Assembly: GCA_013396655.1 (NCBI GenBank)
Contig: WBMV01005000.1
Coordinates: 147,213 to 211,212, forward strand
From: Campylorhamphus procurvoides
Taxonomy: Eukaryota > Chordata > Aves > Passeriformes > Dendrocolaptidae
Direction: 5' to 3'
Length of the DNA: 64,000 nt
Program-made: the position numbers and the translations under genes
Shown: positions 39,221-51,021 of the stretch, one piece after another
Position numbering within the stretch: the stretch's first letter is position 1
Layout of the letters: every line of letters begins with the position of its first letter
The notes under the pieces: model-generated
What the model was told of the DNA's origin: nothing
Seen by the model: the letters and a program-made list of their open reading frames with translations, nothing else
The model's database searches: none

Positions 39221-39715
39221 TCACAGAATTACATAATCAGAAAGTGATGGCGTTTGGAAAGAATCCCTGGAAGTCCTCTGGTCTGGACATCCTGGTCCAA
39301 GCAGCGTTTACAATTGCCTAAGTTTTTGTCCAGATGGCTTTTGAATATCTCCAAAGCTAGAGACTCCACAGTGTCTCTGGGCAACCTGTGTCAGTGCTCA
39401 GACACTCTCACAGTCTGAGAGTGTTTCTTTATGTTCAGATGGAGCCTCCTGTATTTCAGTTTGTGCCAGGGTGTCTTCTGCTGTCACTAAGACCCCGGAT
39501 TAGTCTTCTTTATGCTTTCTTTACAGATATTTATACATGTTGTTGAGTTCCCCCCAAGACTTTTCTTCTCCAGTCTGAAAAGCCCCAGCTGTCTCAGCCT
39601 TTCCTCACAGAAGAGATGGTCCAGTCCCTCATCTTTGTGGGTGTTTTTGTTACTCTATCCAGTATGTGCATGTCTCTCATGCACTGGGGAGCCCAGAACT
39701 GGAACCCGTACTTTC
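39221..39715 (-). mobile_element. CR1 LINE, 5'-truncated, diverged
   Basis: The tail on the plus strand is 'tcacagaattacataatcag', followed by a terminal segment ('tttggaaagaatccctgg') and then the body, recognisable by 'tggtccaagcagcg', 'ctctgggcaacctgtgtcag' and 'ttcttctccagtctgaaaag'. The last is the complement of coding sequence near the C-terminus. It ends near 'gcccagaactggaaccc'. About 495 bp; no continuous frame remains. The tail octamers are degraded, so it is older than the copy at 41261. Confidence 0.88.
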
Positions 39716-41260
39716 TATGTTAGCAGAAAGTCTGTGTTAACAGAAAGTGCTTGATGTTTCTTTATTTTGTGCTGTTTTATTCTTTGTTCTTTATTTTGTG
39801 CTTTATTTTTGCTATAACCAAAATAAGCTAAGGTGATAAAATATGGCCTTAAAATTATCTTTCCCAAGACAGCTTGGCTGCTTGTCCCTGAAATCTGTTT
39901 TATGTTCACAACCAGCTTACTCTTTCTTAACATGTTGTCATGCATCCACCCTGGGATCACCGTCTAGTCTCTCTAGACAGAGTTCCTGAAATTAAATTAG
40001 CTTTGGCTAAGCTTTGTGCTAACCTGCCTGGCAGGAAAACTGCAGTAGTAAGTAAAATACATTTCATATTAATATTTGGAAAAGCCTACTGAAATACTGT
40101 CTGGTTCCGTTAGCTGCAAATCAGTTGCTGCCAAAATATCCCCAAATGAGGGGTTTAGCTGTAGCAAGAGTGTGAAGGCATTGGAGGGGTGAACGTTTTG
40201 AAAATATGTACAGAAGGTATTGTCACAGAGCTTGAAAATTAATGGCATTATTTTTTCTTTCATTTCCCTCCCCCTCAGCTGTCTGTAAAAAATGACACTT
40301 TAGACAACATGCTTTTCAAAGGTCTCAGAAACTCTAAATGTGACAAAGTATGCTTGTGGAACACTGAGTGCCACTGATCAGTTTAGAAGAGGGCTTTCAC
40401 AGCATGTACACATATTAAAGTGCTGAAGCTGAGTTGCTGGTTTTTATGAGGTTTCCTACATAAATGTAGTGATGGAATATCATAATGTTCGTTATCTGAA
40501 ACATTAAAACATGGTACTAGAGAAAGCTTGGAGAAATGTCCAGCCATTGACCAGAAATATTCATCACTCCTGTCAGACCATGGACTGTTTCAGTAAGGCT
40601 GGCACACTGTTGGGAACCAGGCAGAGTCCTGGGGCTAAACCTGTAGATTTAACAGCATCTGGAGATTTCCATACCTTCATGGAAAATTCGTAAATAGGTC
40701 ATCAAGGTTTATTTAGTGCAGTTATGTTGCAAGAGCACTAGAGAGCCTTAAAGGAAGTAAAGGTCTCATTCTTTTAAAATTTTAAAATACAGTCATGAGT
40801 AAATTAAGCCCTTGCATAATTATGCCATAAAACATAGAAAAGAGGTGAGATGTATTACATGCATTATCACTTCATTATTTTGAAAATTTCTGTAGCTGTC
40901 AAAAGAGCATCCCTGGGTATAAAGTTTAGTGAGGAAATTCTAACTACTTCTGGAGATTTATGTCTGAAGTGCATCTTCAGGGCTGTTCAGTTCTTTATCC
41001 AAGACTGTGCAGAAAAAAAAAAAAGAAAAAAAATTGTTTTGTTTTGTTTTGTTTTTTTTCCAGATATTTCATTGTACTTGGACAGCATAAGGACAAAATT
41101 CATTACACTTCAAAACCCCAATCTGATTCCTTTATAGTTAATGTAGAATTATTACTGCTTTCAGCAGGAACAGATTTTCTGTACTTCCTATTTCAGCTAT
41201 GTAGCCTCTCACTCCATCCAGAAAAAAATCAAGCAATTTTACTAGCTATGCAGTTATCAT
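39716..41260. other. Non-coding sequence between two CR1 copies, no gene seen
   Basis: AT-rich. It includes an A-tract running into a (GTTTT)n low-complexity block at about 41013-41060, which creates a spurious frame at 40960-41337. Confidence 0.6.
41013..41060. repeat. A-tract joined to (GTTTT)n low-complexity run
   Basis: An A-rich block is followed within a few bases by repeated gtttt units. The opposite-strand complementarity of A- and T-rich halves could allow a weak stem. Confidence 0.7.
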
Positions 41261-41945
41261 ATAATCATAGAATGGCCTGGGTTGAAAGTCTCTCTAGTTC
41301 CAACCCCCCTGCCATGGACAGGGAGACATTCCACTAGACCAGGATGCTCCAAGCCCTGTCCATCCTGGCTTTAAGCACTTTCAGGGATGGGCATCTACAG
41401 CTTCTCTGGGCAACCTGTTCCAGTGTCTCACCACCCTCATTGTAAAGAATTCCTTTCTAATATCTAATCTAAACTCATTCTTCCACTTTGAAGCCATTCC
41501 CTCTGGTCCTGTCACTATTATTCTGCCCCTCTTTTTGTAGGCCCCCTTTAGACACCGAAGGGCTGCTTTATGCTCTCCCCAGGCCCTTCTTTACTGCAGG
41601 CTGAACACCCCAGCTCTCTCATGGGAGAGGTGCTACAGCTCTCTGATCATTTTCATGGACTTCTCTGGACTCCCTCCAACAGGTCCACGTCTTTCCTGTG
41701 CTGGGACCCCAGAGCTGGAGGTAGCACTGCAGGTGGGGTCTCACCAGAGAGGAGGGGCAAAATCCTCTCCCTCCCCTGCTGCCCACACTGCTTTGGATGC
41801 AGCCCAGGATATGGTTGGCTTTCTGGGCAGTAAGAGCTTCTCATCTACCAACGCCCTGAAGTTTCCCTCCTCAGTGATGCTCCCTGTCCATTTTCTGCCC
41901 AGCCTATGCTGTAATTGCACGAGTCTTCTGAAAGATGAAAAGGCC
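41261..41945 (-). mobile_element. CR1 LINE, 5'-truncated
   Basis: The tail 'ataatcatagaatggcctgg' and the conserved terminal segment ('ttccaacccccctgccatgg') mark the 3' end on the plus strand. The body follows in the expected order: 'ctctgggcaacctgttccag', 'gaagccattccctctggtcc', 'gcccaggatatggttggctt'. Minus-strand translation at 41741-41974 retains a diverged 'EEGNFRALVDEKL'-type version of the CR1 'EKDLGVLVDEKL' region, immediately C-terminal of the polymerase core. About 685 bp remain; the catalytic part is lost by 5' truncation. The left boundary in element terms (near 41945) is indistinct. Confidence 0.92.
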
Positions 41946-44900
41946 TGACCATTTAAGATGAAATAAAATGCCACAGAGCTTCAGAAACATTCTACTTTTT
42001 GGTCTGAGGGTGACAAGTCAAAATGTCAAGTTCACAAATCAGTATTTTTTCTGCATTTTTATTTGAATTGTTAGGTATAAGAACAGCAGAGAGAAATGAC
42101 AATGTCATTCATAGTAAGCACTACTGTCTTACAACCACTCTAATTGCAGCATGAAATAGGTAGTGTTGAGATTTCTGAGAATTTTATACAGACAATTTCG
42201 CCAGGTATCACAAATGATAAAACCAGATGTTTTATTCTATATTTGTTCTGTCATGTACAAAATAAAGTACTACAAGATATGAAGGCATTTGAAGCATAAT
42301 AAGTCAACAAAACACATTGCTTGAGATCACTATTTGCTTATGCTTCATAATGTACCTCTGATTTTTCAGCGGAAGTCTACTTAAGAGGCTGGAAATAAAA
42401 TCTGACTTTGATATTTAAATTACAAGAGAAAGTAAATATGTCTGAGAGCTTCAGAAATGTCTTTTCAGTTGACTCTTGAAGCTCTACAGCACAAAGGAAG
42501 GGAATGAAGATCAGAATGGGGTAGTTAAATAAAGGAAAAAATAGAAATCTACTATCTTAAAAAGGAATAAGAATGAGAGATCCTTATTACTTCTACGGAG
42601 TATACTAAAAATTCCAAATTTGACATAGTAGGGACTGAAAACTGTGCTGTAATATTTGCAGACATTCCTGGATTTGGCTCCTGAGGAACCCTGTAATTTC
42701 TCAGCTCCGTGTATTTCTTTCACAAGTATTAATACTAATTAAATGCTTTTTATGATGAAGTATAAATGGGATTTTAAAAAGAAATTCTTCCTACTGATAT
42801 TTGAATCCCTGTGTAGATATGAAGACCCTAACTGAATATTTTGCATATATTTAGCAGCATTTGAATGCTGATGCTGATGCTGCTGAGGAACAGTAACAGG
42901 AAATTCTAATTTTCTAAATTCCAGCCTATTTGACCATCTGCCATCCATTGCAGCTGGATCAGGAGAGTTAGAAGCCTGAGTTTCTTATTCAGCCGGCAGG
43001 TATGGAATTCACTGCACTGATGATAGATTCCTCCAATATTAATTTGAAGATTGAGTTGAAACTGCTCTATAAAAGTGAGAGAAATACTGAAAACTCAAAA
43101 TGCTATGTCTTTATTATGAAATAACTAAAGGGTTATAAAAATGCCAGGTCCCAACAAGAGAGGAAAGAGATGCAGATAAAAAAGATTTAGGAAGGTGTTC
43201 ACAGCTAAAAGGTCCACAGCTCATGATGACTGACTCTAAAAAGCAAGAAGGGAGTCCTGGAAGTAGAGAAGGGTTATCGAAGAATGTCACTTTATGTAAA
43301 CAAACCCTTTCTGTAGACTTCTCCCTATGATTCACCCCAATTTTTAGTGCATGTATCTGGATATGCTGTTCGTCTTCTATGTTGTTCTACCATTGCTTCT
43401 TAGCTATGTATTGCAGTATAAATACAGTTCTCTGAATGTTAAAAGTAGAAGAACAGAATCTGGAAGAAAATAAACGTTAAAATGTCCTTTTGCTTGCAAA
43501 CCCAGATTTTCAGCTAATATTTACTGATGTTTTCCTACTTCCACACTATTTCAGGCATGCATTAGTGTGGTCAACATCATGAGAACTGTGAAGGCTGTTG
43601 TTGTTTTCCCCCACTAGTGAGAAAAAGTACAAAGCCTTTCAGGGAGTGGCTGTGACTTAGAGTTCACATGAAAACTTCAGGATTTCTTTTATTTGATCCA
43701 GAGGCTTATCATTCCATTGAAAGTTGTGTTTAAGTGAGCTAGTAGATTAAAGCCATGCACTGATGGTAACTGCTGGAAGGTTATAAATATTATCTTTTTT
43801 TTTTTTTTTTAGAAGAGAGGTCAACTTGCTTTGGCATCTGGACATAAAGCAAATATTTTTTTGCTGTATGTCACAAAAGCTAAAAAAATACCTAGCCTTG
43901 ATTTGAAACATATATAAAGTGTTTGATTTTGAGTCATATGAAAGGAAAACATCTAATGAAACAAAATAATGGAGTTGGGAAAATGTTTTAATGTTTATTG
44001 AAGCTCTCAATAAAATTTTTTTCTGAGTTGAAAGAAGGTTTATATGCCACAAATTAATTCACTGCTCTTAGAAATTGTATCTAAACTGATAAGGATGTTG
44101 AAATTGGTGCCAGGTTGGGTTAGGTTTTGATGTGAGAAACAAGACGTGTTTTCTTCATTATATAATTCTGTTTGACATATCTAGAGCTACAATTACATTA
44201 TAAAACAAATTTGAGATTTGGTTTTCATTCGAGTTTTCTAAGATACAAATAAGTATTTACAAAACACTTTTATAACTTGTACAGCTATAAAAGCTGTTTT
44301 TCTACATTTGCAAACAAGCTAGAGAGATGAGTTATTCTCAAGAGCTGCAGTTCAGATAAAACTCATTACAAGTTTAAGTTTAGAGATTTTTTTTGTTACA
44401 TTTATCTCAAACTCTTTATGCATTTTTGTTTGGCAAACTTAGACAGGTATATTCCCATATTAAAGTATCTATTTTAGTTCTTGTAATACTTCTATAAGAT
44501 TGAAAATACTAAAGACAGGATTTTTTGTTTGTTTGTTTAAGTTTTTTTGCTGTTTAGGAGTAGATTGGCAATTTTTTCCAGGGACAAAATGAACCCTTCA
44601 AATGAACAATTTGCCCAGACGTTAATTACTTTTTGTATCTTTCCCTCTAGTTCAATGTCAACAATTTTCATTATTTCCTTGCTCTTAAAGTCTCTAGATA
44701 GGACTTGTTCTATAACTCTCTGCTCACTCATGCCCCGTTTTGACAGTCTTTATTCAGCTGGAATTCCAAAGACTGGTATAAACTCACCACAGAACATGAT
44801 TATAGAATTAACCTGAGTTTAAATCAGCACAGATGACCATGACACAGTCAAATATTAACCACAGTCTCTTGCCATGTAAACTCATTTGATTTGGCCTTAT

Positions 44901-47321
44901 ATTATTTTCCTGTAAGGGAAAAGTTTGTTAAGGAGAAAATAGTTGCTGAGGGAAAATATTTTTGTCGTATAGTCTAGAATAGTATAGTCAACCATCAAAA
45001 AAAATTAATATTATTTCTGTGTGTCTGCCAACTTATAAAAGTATATACAGGGCTGTGCAGTTGGAAAAGGGGTAAAAATTATATTTGTTTTTAGAAAGAA
45101 GGCTGTGTGAGCTTTTATTTCAGGGGATTTATAAGGGAGTATGTTTAATTCTGCCATAAGAATAAAAATATTGCTGTATTTCAGGAAATCCTTCTATTTA
45201 CTGACCCGAAGATTATGCTGCCTAAATGTGGGGACAGATTTTTCACTTCACCTGATACCTGCTGGGTGCAGCAGAGCAGGACTGTGGAGGAGTTAGCTAT
45301 GGCTTACAGATTACAGGGCCAGTGTTCCAGTGACCTTGGATTTGGCAGAGTTTAAAGCAGCACATGAAGTCTAAGGGCTGGAGCTGTCTCCTTGAAAACA
45401 CTGGTGATGCTCTGCCAATACACTGAGCTGATGCCAACACAGCCCCCTGTGAAAGCTCCTGAGAGCCCTCACAGGACAGCAGCTGCCTTTGATGTCTGTT
45501 TTCACTGGGTGGCAAAGCTCTTGGGCCACGAGGAGTCACTAAATGGAGACAGGGAGGAGATCTCTGCTCTGTGCTGACAGCACAAGGTGAGGTCTGGGAC
45601 TCTAGGAGAGCTCAGATATGCTGTCTCATGCTGGCTCGTAGCATTCTGCAATGAGCCATGTGGGATGTGAAAGTATTATCAATAACAAGACTTCTAATTT
45701 TAGAGGAAAGAAGAGAAAACCAGCTGGAGTAGAAATAAGTTTGGGTCCACAGCAAAAATTACTAGTAGCATACTTCATTCAATTTTATATTTCCTGTCAT
45801 TCTCTCTAATGTTTTTTCCCAGTGCTTTCTCTGCAGATTTTCCATCCCACTGGATATATATATAGTTATATATGTGTTTCTGATTTTACATTATATCACA
45901 CTGACAGTTCATAAAGTGCAAAATACCAGTGAGGCACTTTGGTAGGACATTTTAGTTTAGTTCTGACTTTGGATGAATGAAATATGTTCTGTTAAAAAGG
46001 GAATTTATGGAGGTAATCACCTGGAGTGACCTCTTTCAACAGAACTCTTAATTTCACACCTTGTTCGTTTTGAAATAAACCTTTACTAAAGGTGCGTGTT
46101 TGCCAGTGAATTGGAACTTTGTCTACCAAGGCACCTAAACTGTTGCTGTGTACAAATATATAGGATACAGAATCAGACTATAAAAATGCAAAATCAAGTC
46201 ACTTTGTCTCTCAAGTGTCACTGACTGGGCTATGACATAGAGCAGGTTCAATGACTATACATGTCTTTTTCACAGTTTTGTTTCCAAGTTGTAAATTTTG
46301 CAGTGTGTTTCTGTAGGGTATATGTCCTGATGTGTGCATTTTACTCTCATTTCTTTTTTTTCTTTTTTTGTTTTTTAATTGCATATATTTATGGGAAGGA
46401 CAGACTCTGTATCTACAGATGTCGAAGGAGGGCAAAAACACATATACCTATAGCTTTCACACTTTTGTATGGGGTTCAGATGCCCAACAGCTGGGAGAGG
46501 CTGCTGGGTGGTCTCAGAGCTCCAAGTGGGAAAGCCTGGGTAAGGAAAGGCAAAAAAGAAGTAATAAAGAAACATCAAGGTCAGAGGAGGAGGTGCCCAT
46601 TTTAGTCTTTACTCATAAATATAGCTATGCACACATATGCATAAACACATAGTTTTCCTGCTTTTTACTTTTCTGGAATATTTTATCAAAAACTGAGTGT
46701 AATTTCAGTGAAAATGGTAATTTCTGACAACAGTGACCATTCTGTCCTGCTGAAAACAGAATTCTTACAATCTGAACCTGAGCAATTTTCTGTAAGGAGT
46801 TATTACCTGGAATTTAAATATTTATAATGTTTTTCCCCCTTCAGCTTGTAACTTAAACTAAGCACTTCAAAGTATCTTTAACTTTGAATAACCAAGCACC
46901 TCTACTGCCTTTGGCAGGTTTTGGTTCAGATACTCCTGCACACCATAACCTGCAGTAACGTTTTGTTAGCATCACCAAATTATAACTAAAATTGTTTTCA
47001 TCAAGCAGACCAGTGTTTTTATCCATATCTTTATACAACCTTATGCCAGTTTGCCTATTATACAGGCAAAGTGGCCTAATTATGTCATCTGTGGGTCATA
47101 AAAGTAAGCTTTATGCATACTGAATATCTGTCTACATGAAACTGATAATAGGACTTACAGTTTTATATAGAATGCAAAATAATATCTTACATATCAGTAT
47201 TTTTTAATATTTTCTCTGTAACTGGGTTTGATTTCTATATTTTTTCTTTGTTACATCATCATTGTAAAAAATCATCACCTTTGATGAGATATTACACGTA
47301 ACCTAAATTAAAGTGAACTTT
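41946..47321. other. Non-coding unique sequence, no gene seen
   Basis: AT-rich with a T18 tract at 43795-43812 and a (GTTT)n run near 44526-44539. A GC-richer island at about 45230-45650 carries overlapping frames on both strands (45297-45539 minus, 45392-45577 plus). Neither shows a known domain. It could be a decayed repeat. Confidence 0.55.
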
Positions 47322-48065
47322 TGTCCCAGTTATAGTGGCCAGGAGCAGTGGGTCACTGTGTGTGTGTGGCCAGGGCATTGTATTCTACACCCTCCATGTC
47401 ATTTTCTCATGGACTGCTAACAACTGATCATTTGCAGCAGCTGCCCAGGGCACACCTGACCCCTCAGGCTACAAGCTGGGTATTTAGGAACTCTGTGAGA
47501 TAAGGAAGTTTTCCTGTCTTCACACCAATGACTCAGTCATGATAACTCCCCTCTGGGGAGTCCTTAGCGCCTTAACACCCAGCCTGAGGAATCATGTCTG
47601 CTAATGGGCCATCAAGGAGTAACCCATGACTTATAGTGCAGTAAACTACCTGTTGTGAAACTCCTCACCCTGGGGGAGGTACTGGGCACTGCCATCTGAG
47701 TCCAAGCATATATAACCTTGGGAGTTTGGGATTTATGAGGGCACTTGTGGGATTCAGAGGAGGCTCAGGATCTCAACAGGACTGCAACTCTTGACCAGAC
47801 TGCGGACATCATCCTCAGTGACAGGTTTTCTCTTTCCTTTTACTTTGTCCTAATGGGTGGGCCATGTGGTGCTTAGTACAGGGGCTGGCAAGCTCCATTT
47901 TGTTTGTGCTCCCGGGTGCTGGGTTGTATACCTACTTTTTGTGAGTCAAACAGATTTTTCCTCTGCATCATACTTGTGATCTTTTTATTAAATTGTAATT
48001 CTGACTTGCAATCTCTTTCAGAGTTGGTTTCATTTCTCCTTTTGGTTTATCTTTAAACCAGTACA
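47322..48065 (+). mobile_element. Solo LTR (ERVL-like) with perfect 5-bp TSD
   Basis: A 744-bp segment opens TGTCCCAGTTATAG at 47322 and closes TTTAAACCAGTACA at 48065. It is flanked by identical 5-mers 'acttt' at 47317-47321 and 48066-48070. The termini echo the avian ERVL pattern (TGTCC...AAACCA..ACA), and a 5-bp duplication fits that class. Inside, 'catatataacc' (about 47708-47718) is a good TATA box. 'attaaattg' (about 47988) supplies an ATTAAA polyadenylation signal, so R lies between them, and U5 follows with a 'ctctttcag' tract. The block is visibly GC-richer than its AT-rich flanks. There is no internal retroviral coding sequence, hence a solo LTR. Its subfamily is not one I can name. 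Confidence 0.85.
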
Positions 48066-50054
48066 ACTTTAAATATGTTTTTTTTCATAGACCAATTATA
48101 ATTTGCATTACAGAAATTTAACATATTATCAAAAGTTTTATCAGGTAAAGAATATATTCTCAGAGGTCATTCTGTTTATGCCATGGTCAATATCAAGAGA
48201 AAAGTTTTAATCATTTGCTTTAGATATTTTGACTTGTCACTTGAAATACACATGGACAAACTCAGAAAAAAATATTTCTTCTTTTGCCTTTTTTTTAAAT
48301 CATCTCATTCTATGAATTACTGTAGGAGAACAAAGGAAACTAGATTGTTCAATCTTTTCCTTAGTATGGGAATAAATTATTGCAGTACATATTGGATATT
48401 TCAAGATAAATTCCTGGGATAAACAGACATTTTTAGTAAACAGTATTCCTGTACAAGAATTACATTTATGACAGGCATGCCATGGACTGTAGTACAATAT
48501 ATTTAAACAATTGTATGGAACAGTTATACATGGAGCAGTTGCTCCTACCCATGTATTACAGTACCACCATCAGCTTTTTGTGTACTTTGCAAGTACCATA
48601 TAAAATGAATTAAAAATGCTAGAAAATATTAGGTATATAACACAGTAACTGTTTGTGTTGCTGAAAATAGAACAAATATAATATTGCATTAGGCATTGAA
48701 TTCTAAGGGGATTTTCTGTCATATACTGTAGTGCATATTAATTCTTTATGGTGCAATGATAAAAAGAAAGGGAGTCTGAAATTTAATCAGTTTAAAGGGT
48801 ACAAAGAGTGACTTGTTCTTTAAAATGAATTCTGGTTGCCTTGGCAAGAATTTACTTCTACTTGTTCCTTGGGAAGAGAACTGAACGTGATTTAAATTAT
48901 AAGTGGTCTTAATTTATAAAGTATATAGGTCCTACCTACAGACATAATTTCACTTATCTTTTGGAAGATAAATCCAGCTTGTTATGATTGGGTTGATGTT
49001 TATGCCAAGATAGTTAGCACTGGTATGGAAAACAGGAATCATGATATTATGATGTGATCAAATTTTTTAATCTCAGCTGGAAGAAGGCATTTCTTTGTAT
49101 TTCCTCATGAAATATGTGACTGGTACTGTTCCACTAAAAGATTTAATTAAAAGGATTTGGCCTTGCATTTCATAGAAGAAATTCAAATGGACAATTCATT
49201 GACCCCTAAATGCTAGGCTCAAACCCTGATGATAAAAGTGTAGCTGGCAGGTTTGCCAGTGAAACTCTAATTTGAGGCAAGAGTAATCTATAAGTGTAGC
49301 TTTTCATATGGAAATGTTTGGGGAGAATTCAATTTATAGAATTATACATTTAAATCAATCATTTTTCATCAAGATTTAAGCTAAAATAGTTTTGCAAGGG
49401 AAGTGTGCACTGGCCACATGTACCAGCAACACCTTATGATATTTGGAAGGACTGCACTGCAGAGAGTCTGTTCCAGATGGTCACAGAGGTCACATCACTG
49501 GTTTTTGCTACCATGATGCCTGAGACAAGGCCTTTGCTGCACCACCCGATGGCTCAGTAGAGCAGGAGGGCTACACCTGCTCATGCCTGACCGAGTTCCT
49601 AGTGCAGCCTCCAAGCTGGATGACATTTGGGCAGTGGCCTATGTAGGGTGATGAAGCTCCTCCTGGCCCTGGGATATTTCCAGTTCTGGAATTATTTGGC
49701 CAATACTCTGCTCCTTTCTGGGTAGGAGGCAAGTTAATTCACTGTTTTAAATGACTGCACCATAAATTTTTATCTCCAGACTTTTGATCACTGACTTGAA
49801 CACTGTCATTAGCAACACATTTTGGCTGTGTTGTGTTTGTGGTTAGCTTTGCCTCCTCTAGGGTGAAACAAAAAAACCCCAGAACAAAACAGAAAAAAAA
49901 CCCTCTTTATTTATCTTATTTATATTGTCTTCTGATGTGGTCTATATAATTATTTTGTCCTTTGTATTGCAAATTCTTTGGAACAGGAATCACATCCCAG
50001 TGCTAATGCTTTAGAAAGTGTATTTTTAATATTCAACCAAATAAAAGCAACAGT
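48066..50054. other. Non-coding unique sequence, no gene seen
   Basis: AT-rich sequence with a GC-richer island at about 49400-49700, in which no reading frame or known repeat is recognised. Confidence 0.55.
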
Positions 50055-51016
50055 TGTGGGTTGACCTTAGCTAGCCATCATCAGGTGCCCACCAAGATGC
50101 TCTCTAGCTTCCCCTCCTCAAGGGGACAAAATGCAACAAAACACTTGTAGGTGGAGATAAGGACAGGGACAGACACCAATTACCATCATGGGCCAAACAG
50201 ACTCAGCTTGGGGCAATGAGTTTAACTTATTTTCAATTAATAACAGAGTAGGGTGAAATAAAAACAAACCTGAAAATATTTTTCCCTCACTCCTTCCTTC
50301 TTCCCAGGCTTAACTGCACTCAGCTCATCTGCTTCCTCATAACCCCCAGCCCCAGTGTCATGGGAATGGGAGTTGCAACCAGTTCATAATACTTTCTCTC
50401 TCCAGCTCTTCCCTCCTCACATTCTTGGGGTCCCTTTCATGGGATACAGTCCTTCACAAACATCTTCAGCATTCATCATTCCCACAGGCTGCAGTTCTTC
50501 ATGAACTGCTCCAGTGTGGGTCCCCCATGAAGCCACAAGTCCTGCCTACAAACTTGCTTCAGCATGAGCTTCTCTCTCCATGGGTCCACAGGTCCTGTCA
50601 GGTGGCTGTTCTGTTCCAGCGTGGGCTTCTTGTGGGGTCATAGACCATTGTGGGGTCTTCCAGGGGCTGCAGATGGATCTCTGCTCCCCCATGGAACTCC
50701 ATGGGCTGCCGGGGCACAGCTACCTCATCGTGGTCTTCATCACAGGCTTCAGGAGAATCTCAGCTCTGGCACCCAGAGCACCTCCTCGTCCTTCTCCACT
50801 GACCTTGGTTTATCCAGGACTATCTTTCTCGCATGCTCTTATTCTCCAGCTGCAGTTCAATATGTTATCTGCATGTTTAAAGTGGATAGTGCTACCTACA
50901 TTTCTGGCTCAAACCAACTCTGCCTGGCATGGGGGCAGTTCCTTGTGTCTCCTCACAGAAAACACCCCTGAAGCCCTTTTCCTGCTGCAAAAACCTTACC
51001 ACATAATCCCACTACA
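50055..51016 (-). mobile_element. Solo long LTR (avian ERV, ERVL-like) with perfect 5-bp TSD
   Basis: The 962-bp block runs on the plus strand from 'tgtgggttgacc' (50055) to 'cccactaca' (51016), with identical flanks 'acagt' at 50050-50054 and 51017-51021. Read on the minus strand it starts TGTAGTGGG and ends GGTCAACCCACA. The minus orientation is taken from the family pattern: a 'ttatctccacctacaag'-like segment and an AATAAG-like polyadenylation region lie near the 50.1-50.25 kb end. The middle (about 50430-50720) is a degenerate internal repeat built from units like 'ctgctccagtgtgggtcccc', 'ctgttccagcgtgggcttc' and 'catgggtccacaggtcctg'. Such internal repetition is characteristic of this long avian LTR. 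Overlapping open frames (50425-51083) are translations of these repeats and not host genes. Confidence 0.88.
50430..50720 (-). repeat. Degenerate internal tandem repeats of the LTR
   Basis: Units pair a 'ctgctccagcgtggg'-like word with 'ccatggg...acaggtcctg'-like words at roughly 45-65 bp spacing, lying inside the LTR at 50055-51016. Copies are uneven in length, which suggests unequal exchange or replication slippage in the parental element. Confidence 0.6.
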
Positions 51017-51021
51017 ACAGT

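Noticed and set aside
40960..41337. 125-codon plus-strand frame
   Set aside because: It depends on the poly-A/(GTTTT)n low-complexity run (lysine then phenylalanine stretches) and runs into a CR1 tail.
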